From Rhopalosiphum padi (taxonomy: Eukaryota; Arthropoda; Insecta; Hemiptera; Aphididae), in NCBI RefSeq assembly GCF_020882245.1, contig NC_083599.1, positions 51,796,748 through 51,860,747 of the forward strand: a stretch of DNA of 64,000 nt. The letters run 5' to 3'. Each line of letters begins with the position of its first letter. Within the stretch, counting starts at the first letter, position 1. A model generated the notes under the pieces. The model had not been told where the DNA came from and searched no databases. It saw nothing but the letters and a program-made list of their open reading frames with translations. Below are positions 11,721 to 22,754 of this stretch, in pieces. Made by a program: the position numbers and the translations under genes.

Positions 11721-12334
11721 TTAACTAAGATTTATTATGGCCAAAATGAGTACTAAAAAACTCTACACAAACAGTTTCGTCTTCTGTTACTACTATCTGA
11801 GTATTAAAACAGAATATTAAGTAAAAAAGAACGAAACGTCAAGATTAAGAAATTTTAAATTCATACCATTGACGATGGACATGTAGATCCAATTTTGTTT
11901 GTGCCCTGACCTTTAATTTTACGGACACCTGTAGATCTACTATGGAAATTAGCGGTTCGATGACAATCCAGGTACGTTATGGTTTTATTCTGTCCTACAA
12001 TCTGCACGCTATTAATATTTTTAGACTCTTCCATGTTACTGGTTGCAATTCCGAACTCTTCCATATTATTATGTATAAATATTATAATTTATAATTAAAA
12101 TAATAATATATTAAATTATTAAGTATAATACCTGTAATCTATATGATTGAAGAGTATATCACAGAATAAAATAATATCACCACAGCATATAACAATATCA
12201 CGTTATAATTTCAAATTTGTATAAATGATGATAAGAAATGAGATTTTTACAAATATTGATAAGAAATGTGAACGCTTCTGATTGGTTGCGTAATTTTGCT
12301 CCCGAGACGCTCGTCATAGCCCTAATTCCTCCTG

Positions 12335-12900
12335 ATGTCGACTACTTTAGCTCCAAGTAACGATAACGAAAATTTTATCTCATTAAGGGTGAGCCAATGG
12401 GAATCATGTACCAAGTTAGGTTCTTATACTCTCTGTAAGGGTGATCAATTGATCCATTACCAAGCAGGCTCCAACTTTTGTGAATTGATGCATTTAACTA
12501 ACTTTCAGAGCCCTTTGAAAGACTGTGGAATCAAACTCGTGACATTGGATACACCTGTTTCGGCTATCAAAAGCTAACTTCTGGTTGTACTACGCTAAAT
12601 CAGATTTATGTACGATTACGTGGACAGATCCTCCGCAAACCTCTAGAGTTCTAGAGTTGAGATTCCGGATGTGGGTAGGTGGACCACCTTGCCATCTTGC
12701 GAAATTCATACGAAAATCTCTATTCTTGTTCCATCCATTAAAACCAATAGGGATATAAAACTAAATGTCATACCAGAAAATCGAAAATTTTATATAAAAC
12801 CAATGATAGCGGAAACTCTTTGCTCAGTATTACCACAGAACCCAGAATGTAAAATGATTAAAAGATTTAAATTCTTTAGCCCATAGAGCAATCGAGTCAA
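12335..12900 (+). pseudogene. Envelope-like remnant of the gypsy element
   Basis: Open pieces at 12335-12577 and 12671-12886 contain spaced Cys residues (YTLCKGD, FCELM, KDCGIKL). The position is that of env, between integrase and the 3' LTR. The piece at 12671-12886 is out of frame with the first. Several stops occur. The assignment rests mainly on position and cysteine spacing. Confidence 0.4.
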
Positions 12901-13177
12901 GTTAACTTGAGCCTAAAACCTCCCATTATTTATATTTAAAGTAGAATTCCACATTACCATTCTTTACCTAACGTTAACCGTTTCTATTTTTTTGATAAGC
13001 GCAATAGCTATAAGATTTTGGAGTAAAGTTGTAAAATTGTGGTTCGGAAAAAACGGACAATCTTTCAAATAATGATTAAAATAAGTAATAACCCTTAAGC
13101 TCATATATAAAAAAATATATTGTATCGCATTTAAGTTAAAAGTAGAAATTAAGTTAGTTTAAACTTTGCAGTCACCA

Positions 13178-13585
13178 TGTGACGGTATTGTAACTATGTT
13201 TCCCCGTAGTTTAAGGAACTTGTAACTTAGGTCACAGGGACTGCTCCCGTTTAACGCCGGGGATATGTAGTTGTATAGGCATACGTTATATATATATGTA
13301 TGTATGTATGTATGCGTGTGTTTGTTTGTGTATATAAGTAAGTATGAAAGGCTTGCGTATATTATAAGTTATAATTTATAACGCTGGAATGTGTTGATTT
13401 AGGGAAAATGAGTGTGTGAACGTTTACGAGTAGAATTTGAAACAGATACAGTTATCCTAGCAAGACTGCAGCGTATTGTTTAAAACTACAAGTTCAGAAT
13501 ATAACTTATAACCCATTTAGAAGACGTAAGAGATGTTAGAAAATTGTTAACTATTTTAAACATTGTAAATATTTATTGTAAATAA
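13178..13585 (+). repeat. 3' LTR of the gypsy remnant (boundaries approximate)
   Basis: The left boundary is placed at TGTGACGG because LTRs begin with TG. The right boundary is where similarity to the 5' copy ends. The last 160 bp match the 5' remnant. A TATG/TGTA-rich simple-repeat stretch lies at 13288-13340. No clear target duplication is seen. Confidence 0.5.
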
Positions 13586-15170
13586 ATTACCTATACGTAA
13601 AGTAGACGGTACTTAGGCACGCAGTTTTTTATTTTACTTGTACTAACTTAGCTTTATATATTTTATAGTTTTATTATTATATTGTTCTGATTATTAGTAA
13701 ATTTATGTATTATTATTAAACATTGATTTTTGACTTGTTTTAGGTAACTTATTTTTTTTTTTTTTAATGCAACACTGCATAAACAATATTATGATTTAAC
13801 TTAATACTAATTTTAAAATAGATTATTTTATTTTATTTATTGGATAAACATTTAGTACTTAACTTATGAGTATATTAACTTAAATCAGGTTATTTTTTTA
13901 AAATATATTTCTTACATCGTATGTATGTGTTATGTGCTGAAACGATTTATCTGATTACTTTAACATGAGTCTTAAATTGTGATAGATATTTTTTTATAAA
14001 ATTCCTTCATAGTTTTGTATTAAGACTATTTTTATTTATGCTTTAGTAACACAAAATGCGATTCATTAATTGCATTAATAAAAAATGCACAAAGAAGCAT
14101 TTCCTTTACCTTATTAGTATACATATTATGCGTTGGATGTCTGTTATCAATATATTTTTTTATTTGTTGTACATAAATTGGCAAAATCAATTATCTATCA
14201 ATTTATCGATTGCAAAATTTTCGAAGACTGAACAGTAGAGTCTAATTAATTAATTAATTTAAAACAATATTTAATTAATATCCGTTTTTATATATACCTA
14301 TTATTAATATGCTTGCTGAATTGACCGCACTATTTTACAAAAATGTATATGAATTGACCTGTCTTATGTATTTTGTCTAAAATTTTTATATATAATATGT
14401 GTATACTTGATAAATTTTTTTTTTAAATTTGAGTTTCAATAATTATAATTTGGATTATTTATATTTTACCTTATTTCTTTTTGGTTGATTTCGGATTTCG
14501 GATTTTTGTCTTTTATTTATATATATTTTTGTGTTTTTGTTATCAATTTGTTTCTTTAAGTTTTATATTGTGTGTCGATAAAGTAAGTATCAGCACTTTT
14601 TTATTTTAACTGTAGTTTTGGGAATCGTATGAAATGTATTAGTTGTTTAAGTACTTGGAAACTAGTGAGTATTTTTGTTAACGTTATATAGTATTATATA
14701 GGCGATCTATTGCCGTTCCCATGTGTTATACCAGTATTATTGTTTTCATATATATATAAATGTATAAATAATAAATGTTATGGTTGTAATAATGTAATAA
14801 TGTGTGATTGTGGCCAATTTTTCATCAGACCACCAATAATTTGGTAATTTTTTAATCCTAATAATTCTAAAATTGAAGTTACTTTTTCTTTTATGGTCGT
14901 TGAGACTGATTAGACTGTTTAGAGCATTAAAAACGGCATGTAATCCACTATTTCTATCACTGTATATGTTTTCTTCTACTTTATACTTAGAAAATATACC
15001 ATTAACTTTTTGTTTTTATACTGTGCATCGTTTATTTTTATTTCATTTTTATTATTACAAATACTATTTTCAAAAAATTGTATAAATGTTATTAATTATT
15101 TCAATGCGTTCTTTTGATTCCCAATTTTGTGTTGTTTTCTTCATCTTTATGGTATATTATATGTATTTTA
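13586..15170. other. AT-rich DNA with no recognised gene
   Basis: T-rich on the plus strand, with ATTAATTA runs (14246-14262). Short open frames (14056-14238, 14873-15085) have no domain signature and the composition of the surrounding DNA. It may be further decayed sequence of the minus-strand retroelement just to the right. Confidence 0.45.
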
Positions 15171-15173
15171 ATA

Positions 15174-15389
15174 TTAATATTTTTTAAATTCCTTGTATAA
15201 TAATTGTTTTATTATAGAGCAATTAAATTTGTGTGGCCCTAGAGCAAGAGAGGACATTGCAATTTTTAATATGTTTAGTTTTATAGCTTCAAGCTTTAGG
15301 TTATAAATTGAAGCTTTTAGATCCTCATATTTTAGTTTATGGTAGTGTAATTCTTTTTTTATTAAGTGAAATCTAGATTTATAATTATT
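15174..15389 (-). pseudogene. Macro domain, carboxy-terminal half
   Basis: The frame gives KYEDLKASIYNLKLEAIKLN, then ILKIAMSSLALGPHKFNC and IIKQLL, the last helices of a macro domain. The conserved Trp of the DW motif has become Cys. The half starts at the MITE and ends with a stop at 15174. Confidence 0.6.
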
Positions 15390-15397
15390 GTTTATGG

Positions 15398-15571
15398 TAG
15401 TGCCGTATCCAGGGGGGAGGGCTTTTGGGCTTAACTCCACCCCAAAATCATTTATTTTAAATAGTATGTTTATATATATGTTTTTAAATTATTTCCTATT
15501 TTCCTATAGAGTTAAGTATGAACGTTTAAGCCCCCCCCCCACCCCGAAAACAAATTCTGGGTACGGCACTG
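15398..15571. mobile_element. hAT-type MITE with 8-bp target duplication, inserted in the macro domain
   Basis: The ends read TAGTGCCGTATCC and, from the other side, CAGTGCCGTACCC. The identical 8 bases GTTTATGG lie at 15390-15397 and 15572-15579. The element is 174 bp, with G/C homopolymer runs inside each end (C-run 15531-15540), and codes for nothing. Confidence 0.85.
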
Positions 15572-15579
15572 GTTTATGG

Positions 15580-15770
15580 ATATAGTGTCTCTCACATTTA
15601 TTTCTTCTAATGCAATTTTTAGTCTAGTGTCACTGTATACTTTGCATATTATACGAGTATAATTTGTGATCCGCTTATTCATTTTGAGATCGGCAGATAT
15701 ACATATTATATAGATCTGCAAGCTATGGCAGTTATCTGGACAATTGAATATGCTACCTTTTAATTGCATA
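15580..15770 (-). pseudogene. Macro domain, amino-terminal half
   Basis: The minus strand encodes LKGSIFNCPDNCHSLQ, then ISADLKMN, matching the first strand and the substrate loop of the same macro family found at 10560-10965. The half ends at the hAT MITE insertion. Confidence 0.55.
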
Positions 15771-16319
15771 ATACTATTAGTATTATTTTTACAATTCAAT
15801 GCATTTGTGTTATTAATTTTAATTTGAATATTTATATTATTATTATTATTATTATTATATTATAATTATGCTATTTAAAATAATGTTCTTGTTTTTAAAA
15901 TCAATAAATTATTATTCATTTCCAAGTATAATTAGGTATTACGTTGGATATTTTTTTTACTATGTGGATGTCTATATTGAAGTTCGATATTCAGAATTTT
16001 TATTCTAGTTAAATCTATAGGGCATATCAGTTTATTATCAGGTCCTATAGTTTTATTGTACTTGGCATTATTGAATATTCGTTGGGTAGTAGATCTTGTC
16101 TAATACAGCATATTATGTTTGTTTCTGTGTCAATAGTTATTGTTGTTTTTTATTATTAAACATGGCATTTATATGCAATGCTTTTGATGTGCATATGTGT
16201 TTGATTTGGTTTTTTTTAATTGAGTCTGCTGTAGTAAATGTTGGAATATTAACTGAATGTAATGTATTTTTTACTTATTTTATTTCATTTTTTTAAAATA
16301 AAAATTACAATTTATTAAC

Positions 16320-16385
16320 CGAATGTCCAGATTTGTTACAAATTTGACATACCAAGCATGGATTATCTTTGAAAAAACATTTATA
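16320..16385 (-). pseudogene. Gag CCHC zinc-knuckle relic
   Basis: The minus-strand frame reads CLVCQICNKSGHS: Cys-x2-Cys-x4-His of a retroviral-type zinc knuckle, with the last Cys lost. Basic, Asn-rich sequence around it is typical of Gag. Confidence 0.4.
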
Positions 16386-16400
16386 ATTAATTTGCTTTCT

Positions 16401-18524
16401 TCGGGTTATAGAGTAACTGCAGTTAGCTATAAGGTTGATAATCGAATTGGGTTTTAATGTTAAAAGCATCGGGTGTACAATTTATTTTATTTATTATTTG
16501 GAGACGCTGTAAATAAAGGTGAATATACCTAATCATCATTTTACATTTAGTTTTTTTAAACTTATTATTAGTTGGACGACAATTTATCGTGGAATGACCA
16601 AATGTATTATATAAATGATATATTATGTAAGGTTTGTTTTAAAAGTAATATGAATGTACATCATATGGTTATTCTTTGAGTATATTGATCTTTGTATTAT
16701 GTGAGATAGATTATAATCTTTATTGTTAATATTATAATTATTGTTATTTGTTAGTATTATCATTATTATATCTAACTTATAAATTATAACGTGCTTGATT
16801 GTATGGACATAGGTTATAGTTCCAAATAAAGGTAAAGTAAAGATAATTTCTTGTGAATTCATGTATATTATTAAACATTTTTTTAATGTTGGTTGTCATT
16901 GTTTCTCTGATATATATCTATTATAATAAATTGTAGACATTTAATTATATGGACAGAGAACTGAACGTAAATTGAGTAATTTGGGGACAATACTGTTAGA
17001 AAAAGGTAACAATAAACATGATACACTATTCGCTATGCCTTATATCTTTCTTACAATGTCACCATTGTTACCATTATGCAACTCTTTGCAGTGATATTAG
17101 CCGGCGGCCTGTGGCAGTCCATGTATTAGTAGGTTTAAGACAGTAGTAGGTTTTTGATCTCTAATAACTTAAATATTTATACGCGTTGGTATTACTAATT
17201 TATTTGTACACTGCACAATATATACAATAGTCTTCAAATAGTTATTACTCAATTTTTAGTCTTTTTATGTATTCTATTTTAATTGTTGTTGTTCTTATTA
17301 TTCGTGTTTATATTTTTCTATTCACATAAAAAAAAAAACAAAGACATTAAAGTTTAACTAAAACAATATACTTGTAATTAGTACCTGTACAAAATATGAT
17401 TAAACTAGCTTGTTTAATTTTGTGAAATTTAGTAAAAAGAAAAACTTCAACAAAACCATTTTCCAAAGTAGGTACTTATTACGTATATGATCGCCAATGA
17501 TCACTGTAAATTATTGTACCAATTTCAACTTTATACTAATATTAATATATCATTTCAAACATTTTTAAAGTTGTTCACTTTATAATTTATTTATTTTTTT
17601 GTTAATCGTTTAAAATATTACCTCATTAATACGAGTTCACTATAAATAATATGGTACACAATGTATACAATATGTATTGATTGAACAACATTAGTAAATT
17701 AGTTTAATTAGTTTTAAAATGTTTCGAATTTTACATAATAAATGGTTTAAAAGTATAATAAAATAGATTATAATTCAAATAATCTAAAAATCACCGAGTA
17801 CGTTATCTTATACTTTCACAGGTATTATTATTATTATTAGTGCTATACAAAACTTTTTTTAAGCTTATTTCACTCAACAAAACATTTATTGAAAATATAA
17901 AAATCTATATTGTTCTTCTATATACTTCTGTATATAAAATAGTTAATAAAAATGAAATTAAAACAATCTGAAAAATGGATTTTTTTTTTTAAAACATTAT
18001 ATTTTAATACGTCATATTGTATTCGTTTTGAAATATAATACACATTAAATTATTAGAACATTCATTTATTTAGTTTATGACAATTTATTCAATTTATTTG
18101 ACGTTAATATTTGTTTTTTATTAATTTTTATTTCATCAATTTGTTTTGTTAGGTATATATATTTAGTAAAATTAAATTGATGCATAATATTTTTCAAAAA
18201 AACAATGTTTAAAAGAATTTAAATGTATATTAATTTTTCATAATTATTTTTTTTTAATTCTTACCAGAAAATAATATAAACTTCAAAATTGAACTTCGAA
18301 ACAAAATCAAACGAATTTATTAAATTATCACCATGATAAAATATAGTTGAAAAATGTTTGCCCCCAACATAATTTATTAAAATGGGTATAATAAAATAGT
18401 ATAATAATAATAATAATGAATAATGAACCCTTTTTACTAACACACGATGTTTTCAACCCCTATTGAATGCAATAATATGGTCTGTTATTTTACATATTTT
18501 ATGAACAACTTTTGCATTTTGTAA
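16401..18524. other. AT-rich intergenic DNA
   Basis: No gene or RNA found. The only GC-rich spot (17098-17112) is too short to interpret. Confidence 0.5.
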
Positions 18525-18963
18525 CAAATAAGTCATGAAAATGTAGTCAATGTTTTTGTACACACAGTATAATAATTACTATAAATTATATATTAAATGT
18601 TTATACTTAATGAATATTGATATACTTCCCGCACCAATTGCATTTATTTTTTTTAACACTTATCAAAAATACTCATATTTTATACCCTGATGCAATGTCC
18701 AATAAACACGTCATGTTAAATAATTGAAAATGGTTTTACATTTTTATCTTACAAAAAATATCTCACACTCATGTGGGTATTATGACAATCTACACAATAC
18801 GAAAATTAAGTTATGCATATGTAAATAAATTATAGAATAATTTATGCAGAGTTTAAGAACAAAACAGCATAATATTATTCTTTAAATATTACACTTGACG
18901 TTTTTATTTTTTTATAACTTTTGAAAAAGAAATTAAGTTTTAGAAGTTAATCATACAAGATCC
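18525..18963 (+). repeat. Dispersed repeat, copy 1 (outer part of the palindrome arm)
   Basis: Nearly identical in the same orientation to 47977-48380 and inverted to 52970-53414, with a few substitutions (for example TTATGCATATG here, TTATGGATATG at 48232). The match extends at its left end to the sequence AACAAATAAGTCATG, also found just outside the right arm at 53400-53414. Confidence 0.85.
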
Positions 18964-20027
18964 AGGACTACATATTACCTACTTTAATATTATTATAAAT
19001 TTCATTAAGTCCAATGTTACAATATATTATGTTGACATATTTGTGTATTTTATAATATTTTATAGGTAAAAACTAAATTATACTGTATATGTCTTATAAC
19101 ATTTGACATAATATCGCAGTTATGTAAGCACTGTACGAAGTGAGTTATCTTGCAGGTAGTTTATTATATGGAATTTTCTGCATTCTATGGTTAAATTACA
19201 TATTTTATCAATAGTATCAAAAGGTCTTGTGCAGTGTATAGTTTATATTGAGGTGGGAAATGTCTTTTGTAAGGTCTCCGAGGTTTTTGATTGAATTATT
19301 TGTACTCAGTCTATTTTTGTTTTATATGAAGTTTTATATAATAACATTAGTATCATATAATCGATTATATGTATAGGTATTATATTAGTATTGATAGTTT
19401 TATTAATAAGGTATACTTAGTTAATATCCTAAAATTTAAGTAATAACTAGTAAATTCTTAATTATTTTATTATTAGTAGTGTAATGATATATACAATATA
19501 TGTTAAAAGTAATATAGGAAATTGTAGTATTCAGAATAAACATAAATACAAATATTTTAATACAATTATAGTTTATTTTATTCATCATTTTATTTTATTA
19601 TAAGTATTGATTTTACTGAAAATTAACTTTAACAAATAACATAGGTAGCTCAGAACTTAAAATTCTTAGTATAACATGTTTCTTATTTTACTCGTGTGTT
19701 ACGATTAGGTAATTTAAATTTAATGTATCATATATTATTGATTAACAAATTCTACAAAGTATACTTTTACAAAGGTAACATGAGACTCGCATTACTTATA
19801 ATAATTATGGATGAGAAGTTTTAGAAATTCCATATATTTTCCGAGTCTTCAATTTAGCTAGGTCACCTAAAACTGTGTTCTATCTTCTATAACCTATGAG
19901 TATTGAGTTCATATTTATAGTTTTTTTTTTTTGTTTTGCTTATTTTGGTATTTTTCTTCAAAAATATCATTTTTGGTAATGATTTTTCGTACATATATAT
20001 TCATTTTTAGTAAGTAGTATTAAATAG
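18964..20027. other. AT-rich DNA, no gene
   Basis: This stretch takes the place of the 1.9 kb that lies between the two shared repeat parts in the palindrome arm. No open frame of note. Confidence 0.5.
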
Positions 20028-20082
20028 CCGATTCAGAAACCGCAACCCGCCGCAACCGCAACCCGCCGCCGACGCCCGATCG
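20028..20082. repeat. CCGCAACCCGCCG-type GC-rich tract with flanking repeat
   Basis: The sequence AGTATTAAATAGCCGATTC leads into repeated CGCAACC/CGCC motifs. The same sequence occurs inverted at 53415-53470, immediately beside the palindrome. Confidence 0.75.
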
Positions 20083-20107
20083 CGTACGTGTGCGACTTGT
20101 ATTATTG

Positions 20108-20200
20108 TTATCATATACGTATGCATACAACCAGTTATCATTTGTTATCAGTTATCACATGTTATCAGTTATAATTTGTTATCACATGGTATAATATACG
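20108..20200. repeat. TTATCA-based minisatellite
   Basis: Imperfect tandem copies of GTTATCAxxTGTTATCA-like sequence, about five TTATCA/TTATAA cores. Confidence 0.6.
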
Positions 20201-20227
20201 TGCATGATATTTTGTTTAATTACTTAC

Positions 20228-20621
20228 AAGTATCTCTTCTTTTATTCTATTATTTTCTTTAATCTTCCTGCTATAAAAATAAAAATGTATTAGTATATTT
20301 ATAAATAAATAGAAAGAAACTTTTAATAGTTTCTATAATTTTATACTTACTGTTGATACGCATTGTATCTCTGGGCATATATTTTGTTTGCTTTCGATTC
20401 AAATCTTATCAGAGTATTTTTATTCATCGGCATGTCCCATCTAAAACATATTGATCAATAAAGTATTGATAAATTTAATTTATTTTAAATTTAAAAATAT
20501 AGATAGACTAACGATTTGGCAAACTTCCAGAAATGAACTGAAAGGTATTCAGATTCTGGAATTATTTTCTGTATTTCTGCACGATAATATGTATTCTTCC
20601 AATTACAAAAGACTAATTCGC
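20228..20621 (-). pseudogene. Captured gene fragment, three exons, copy 1
   Basis: On the minus strand, exon a (20621-20513), exon b (20440-20351) and exon c (20267-20228) have consistent AG/GT borders and join in one frame. Exon a encodes LVFCNWKNTYYRAEIQKI then SVHFWKFAKS. Exon b encodes WDMPMNKNTLIRFES and ANKIYAQRYNAY. Exon c is Lys/Glu/Ile-rich. The family is not recognised; the WYRAEI-like stretch recalls a Tudor-type strand but is too short to name. There is no start codon and no stop, so it is an internal piece of a gene. Two further copies sit in the palindrome at 50 kb. Intact splice sites in all copies suggest capture of a gene segment rather than of a cDNA. Confidence 0.5.
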
Positions 20622-20689
20622 CTAGAAAACAGATAAAAAATAATATTTAACAGTTTATTAATGTATTTGCTAACCATTATACAAAACAA

Positions 20690-21985
20690 TTCAACATAAA
20701 ATTAGCAAGTATAAATTTTGATCTTATCTATCAAAAAAATATTTTTTTGAACTATAGATAATAAATGTTTAACTGTAAATACTTAGTATTTATATTAGTA
20801 ATCAGTACCTACGTATTATAATATTATTATGTAGTAGCTTGTTACCTACAAATAAAAATTGTAGTTGAAAAACTATTTCTACTTCCATGGCATAGTAAAA
20901 AATGTACAGTATTAAAACTAAAAACAGATTCAAATATGATTTAAACCTAATTAATTGTAAAATTGTATGTAATAAACTATACACGATTTTGTGATTAATG
21001 ATTAGGGATAAATATACCTAAAAGTCAATTATATTACATGTTAGTATGATTACATAAATAATGATATAATAAAATAATATAATAATATTAATCAATTGAA
21101 ATTGTATTTACTCCAGAATCATTTCATAGTTTGAGCAGTAGAAACATTTCTGTTAATCATCTCCAAGATAGTACACCAATAAAATAATTTTAATATATTA
21201 TTTTACATTTTCAACAGTCATAATGCTCACCATTACTATTACCCAACATCATTATTGATAATCATATTATTCATATATATAAATAAAGGTAAGTACAACA
21301 AAGATTTTTGATTTTTTTTCACTTATTTTAAATACCAAATAGTTGAAATTTTTTTCAGTAACAAAAAAAAAATATTCTATTATCGTAGAAATATGCTAAA
21401 AAGTAAATACCAACAAATTTAATTTTAAAACAAAAGTATACTAAACATATATAATATTATAAATATTATTATAAATGTATTTAGGAAAACAACTTAACTT
21501 AAAAGTATTGCAGACAGATAAGAAGCATAGGCAGTACACATTCAGTACCGAAACAATAATTGTTTGAATATACAACTTAAATATTAATTACTAAAAATGT
21601 TAACTCTCAAATAACCTATTGCAAATTTTTTATAGCAAATAATGATACCAAATTTAAAAACATATATAATAAAATAGGTAACAACAGAAATAAGCATTTT
21701 TTTTTCTTTTCGACAAGTGAATAATACTGTAATCTTTAAGTTTTTAAAAAATCACAATCAATGCAAAAGTTATCCAACCAATTCAATCCTAGCATACTTT
21801 CACGTGCAACTTTTGACATTTTTAATAGAATAGAAACAGTATACATCTGTCAATGTATCACAATTAGTTGAATAACTATGCAATGCAATTATTAAATTAA
21901 AACAAAAAAAATCAACAGTTAACTTTTGTAAGAAAAAAAAACCAAAACAAAAAACATTTCCTACTGACATACCTAGTCATAAAAT
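20690..21985. other. AT-rich DNA, no gene
   Basis: A-rich on the plus strand, without open frames of note. Composition changes abruptly at about 22000, where GC-rich sequence begins. Confidence 0.5.
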
Positions 21986-22112
21986 AAACATAAGTACTTC
22001 CTAAGGTTTCATCGATTGCTACAACCGAAGGCATCGAACCGCTGCGCCTGAACTGCGTCTTAATATACGAAAGGAGTCAGTCGGCACATGACGCCGAACA
22101 TAGACGATAATG

Positions 22113-22210
22113 TCACGGAGTGCGTGTGCATAAAGTACGCTCGACTGAAAGAACCTTTGAAGAAGTATTGAACAAACGCTTCGGGCGAACGTTCGACTCG
22201 TCCGTGTACA
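22113..22210 (-). CDS. Putative terminal exon of the Lys/Thr-repeat gene
   Basis: The leftmost repeat cassette ends in a spacer of 79 bp (22211-22289) with GT and AG ends. The next exon starts like every cassette exon (VYTDESNV) but then leaves the repeat: 24 further codons, RPKRLFNTSSKVLSVERTL and five more, end at a TGA (22115-22113). The frame is the one that splicing of the cassette exons would deliver. No other cassette has this unique tail, so it is the best candidate for the 3' end of the ancestral gene. The adjoining cassette exon on this strand has an in-frame TAG at 22426-22428, so the present copy is probably not intact. The family is not recognised. An overlapping frame also stays open to about 22050, so the coding claim is moderate. 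Confidence 0.4.
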
Positions 22211-22754
22211 CTACCCGCCGGTCGTCAACGCATAACTGAAAATCGCGCCAATGGTGTTGCGCGCGTTTGTATTTCTAGCAGTTAGTTACCTTTTCGAAGT
22301 GGAGTCGTATTTTGAGGCGGCGTTTTAGGGAGCTCCATAGGCTTTGGGGTCGTCTTGGTGGTCTGAGCCGTCTTGGCTGTCCGGCCCGTTTTAGTCGTCT
22401 CGGCCGTCTTGGTCGGCTTGGCCGTCTAGGTCGTCTTGGCCGTCTTGGCTGTACGAGCTGTCTTGACTGTCCGAGTCGTCTTGGCTGTCCGAGCCGTCTT
22501 GGCTGTTCGGCCCGTCTTGGTCGTCTTGGCCGTCTTGGTCGTCTTGGCCGTCATGGCTGTCCGAGCCGTCTTGGCTGTCCGAGCCGTCTTGGCTGTCCGG
22601 CCCGTTTTGGTCGTCTTGGCTGTCTTGGCTGTCGGAGCCGTCTTGGCCGTCCAGGCCCGAACGTTCGACTCGTCCGAGTACACTACCCGCCGGTCGTCAA
22701 CGCATAACTGAGAATCGCACGAACGTTCCGGACCGGACGGCCAAGACGGCCTAG

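Larger units (their letters stand above)
10275..13585 (+). mobile_element. Internally deleted Ty3/gypsy-like LTR retroelement with macro domain, integrase and env-like remnants
   Basis: Two related, diverged sequences, at 10275-10432 and inside 13178-13585, behave as LTR copies. Between them on the plus strand lie a macro-domain remnant, an integrase remnant and an envelope-like remnant. Gag, protease and reverse transcriptase are missing, so the 5' half of the interior is deleted. All frames are interrupted. The gene order places it among the env-bearing insect gypsy elements (errantivirus-like). It is a fossil. Confidence 0.7.
15174..16400 (-). mobile_element. Second gypsy-like retroelement remnant with macro domain (minus strand)
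   Basis: Read leftwards, a Gag zinc-knuckle relic (about 16385-16325) is followed by a Lys/Asn-rich open piece (16115-15950) and then a macro domain split in two by a MITE. The parts are AT-driven and stop-laden but stay in one orientation. LTRs were not identified. Confidence 0.5.

Noticed and set aside
11861..12064. Minus-strand 67-codon ORF inside the gypsy element
   Set aside because: Antisense to the integrase-env interval with no domain; likely chance.
14056..14238. Small ORF
   Set aside because: AT-rich composition identical to its surroundings and no recognisable motif.
16096..16296. Hydrophobic 66-codon ORF
   Set aside because: Antisense to the gypsy-like remnant; the hydrophobicity follows from T-rich sequence.
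22436..22711. Val/Leu/Ala-rich frames in the array as membrane proteins
   Set aside because: They are out-of-phase readings of the 18-bp Lys/Thr minisatellite and ignore the spacer borders.
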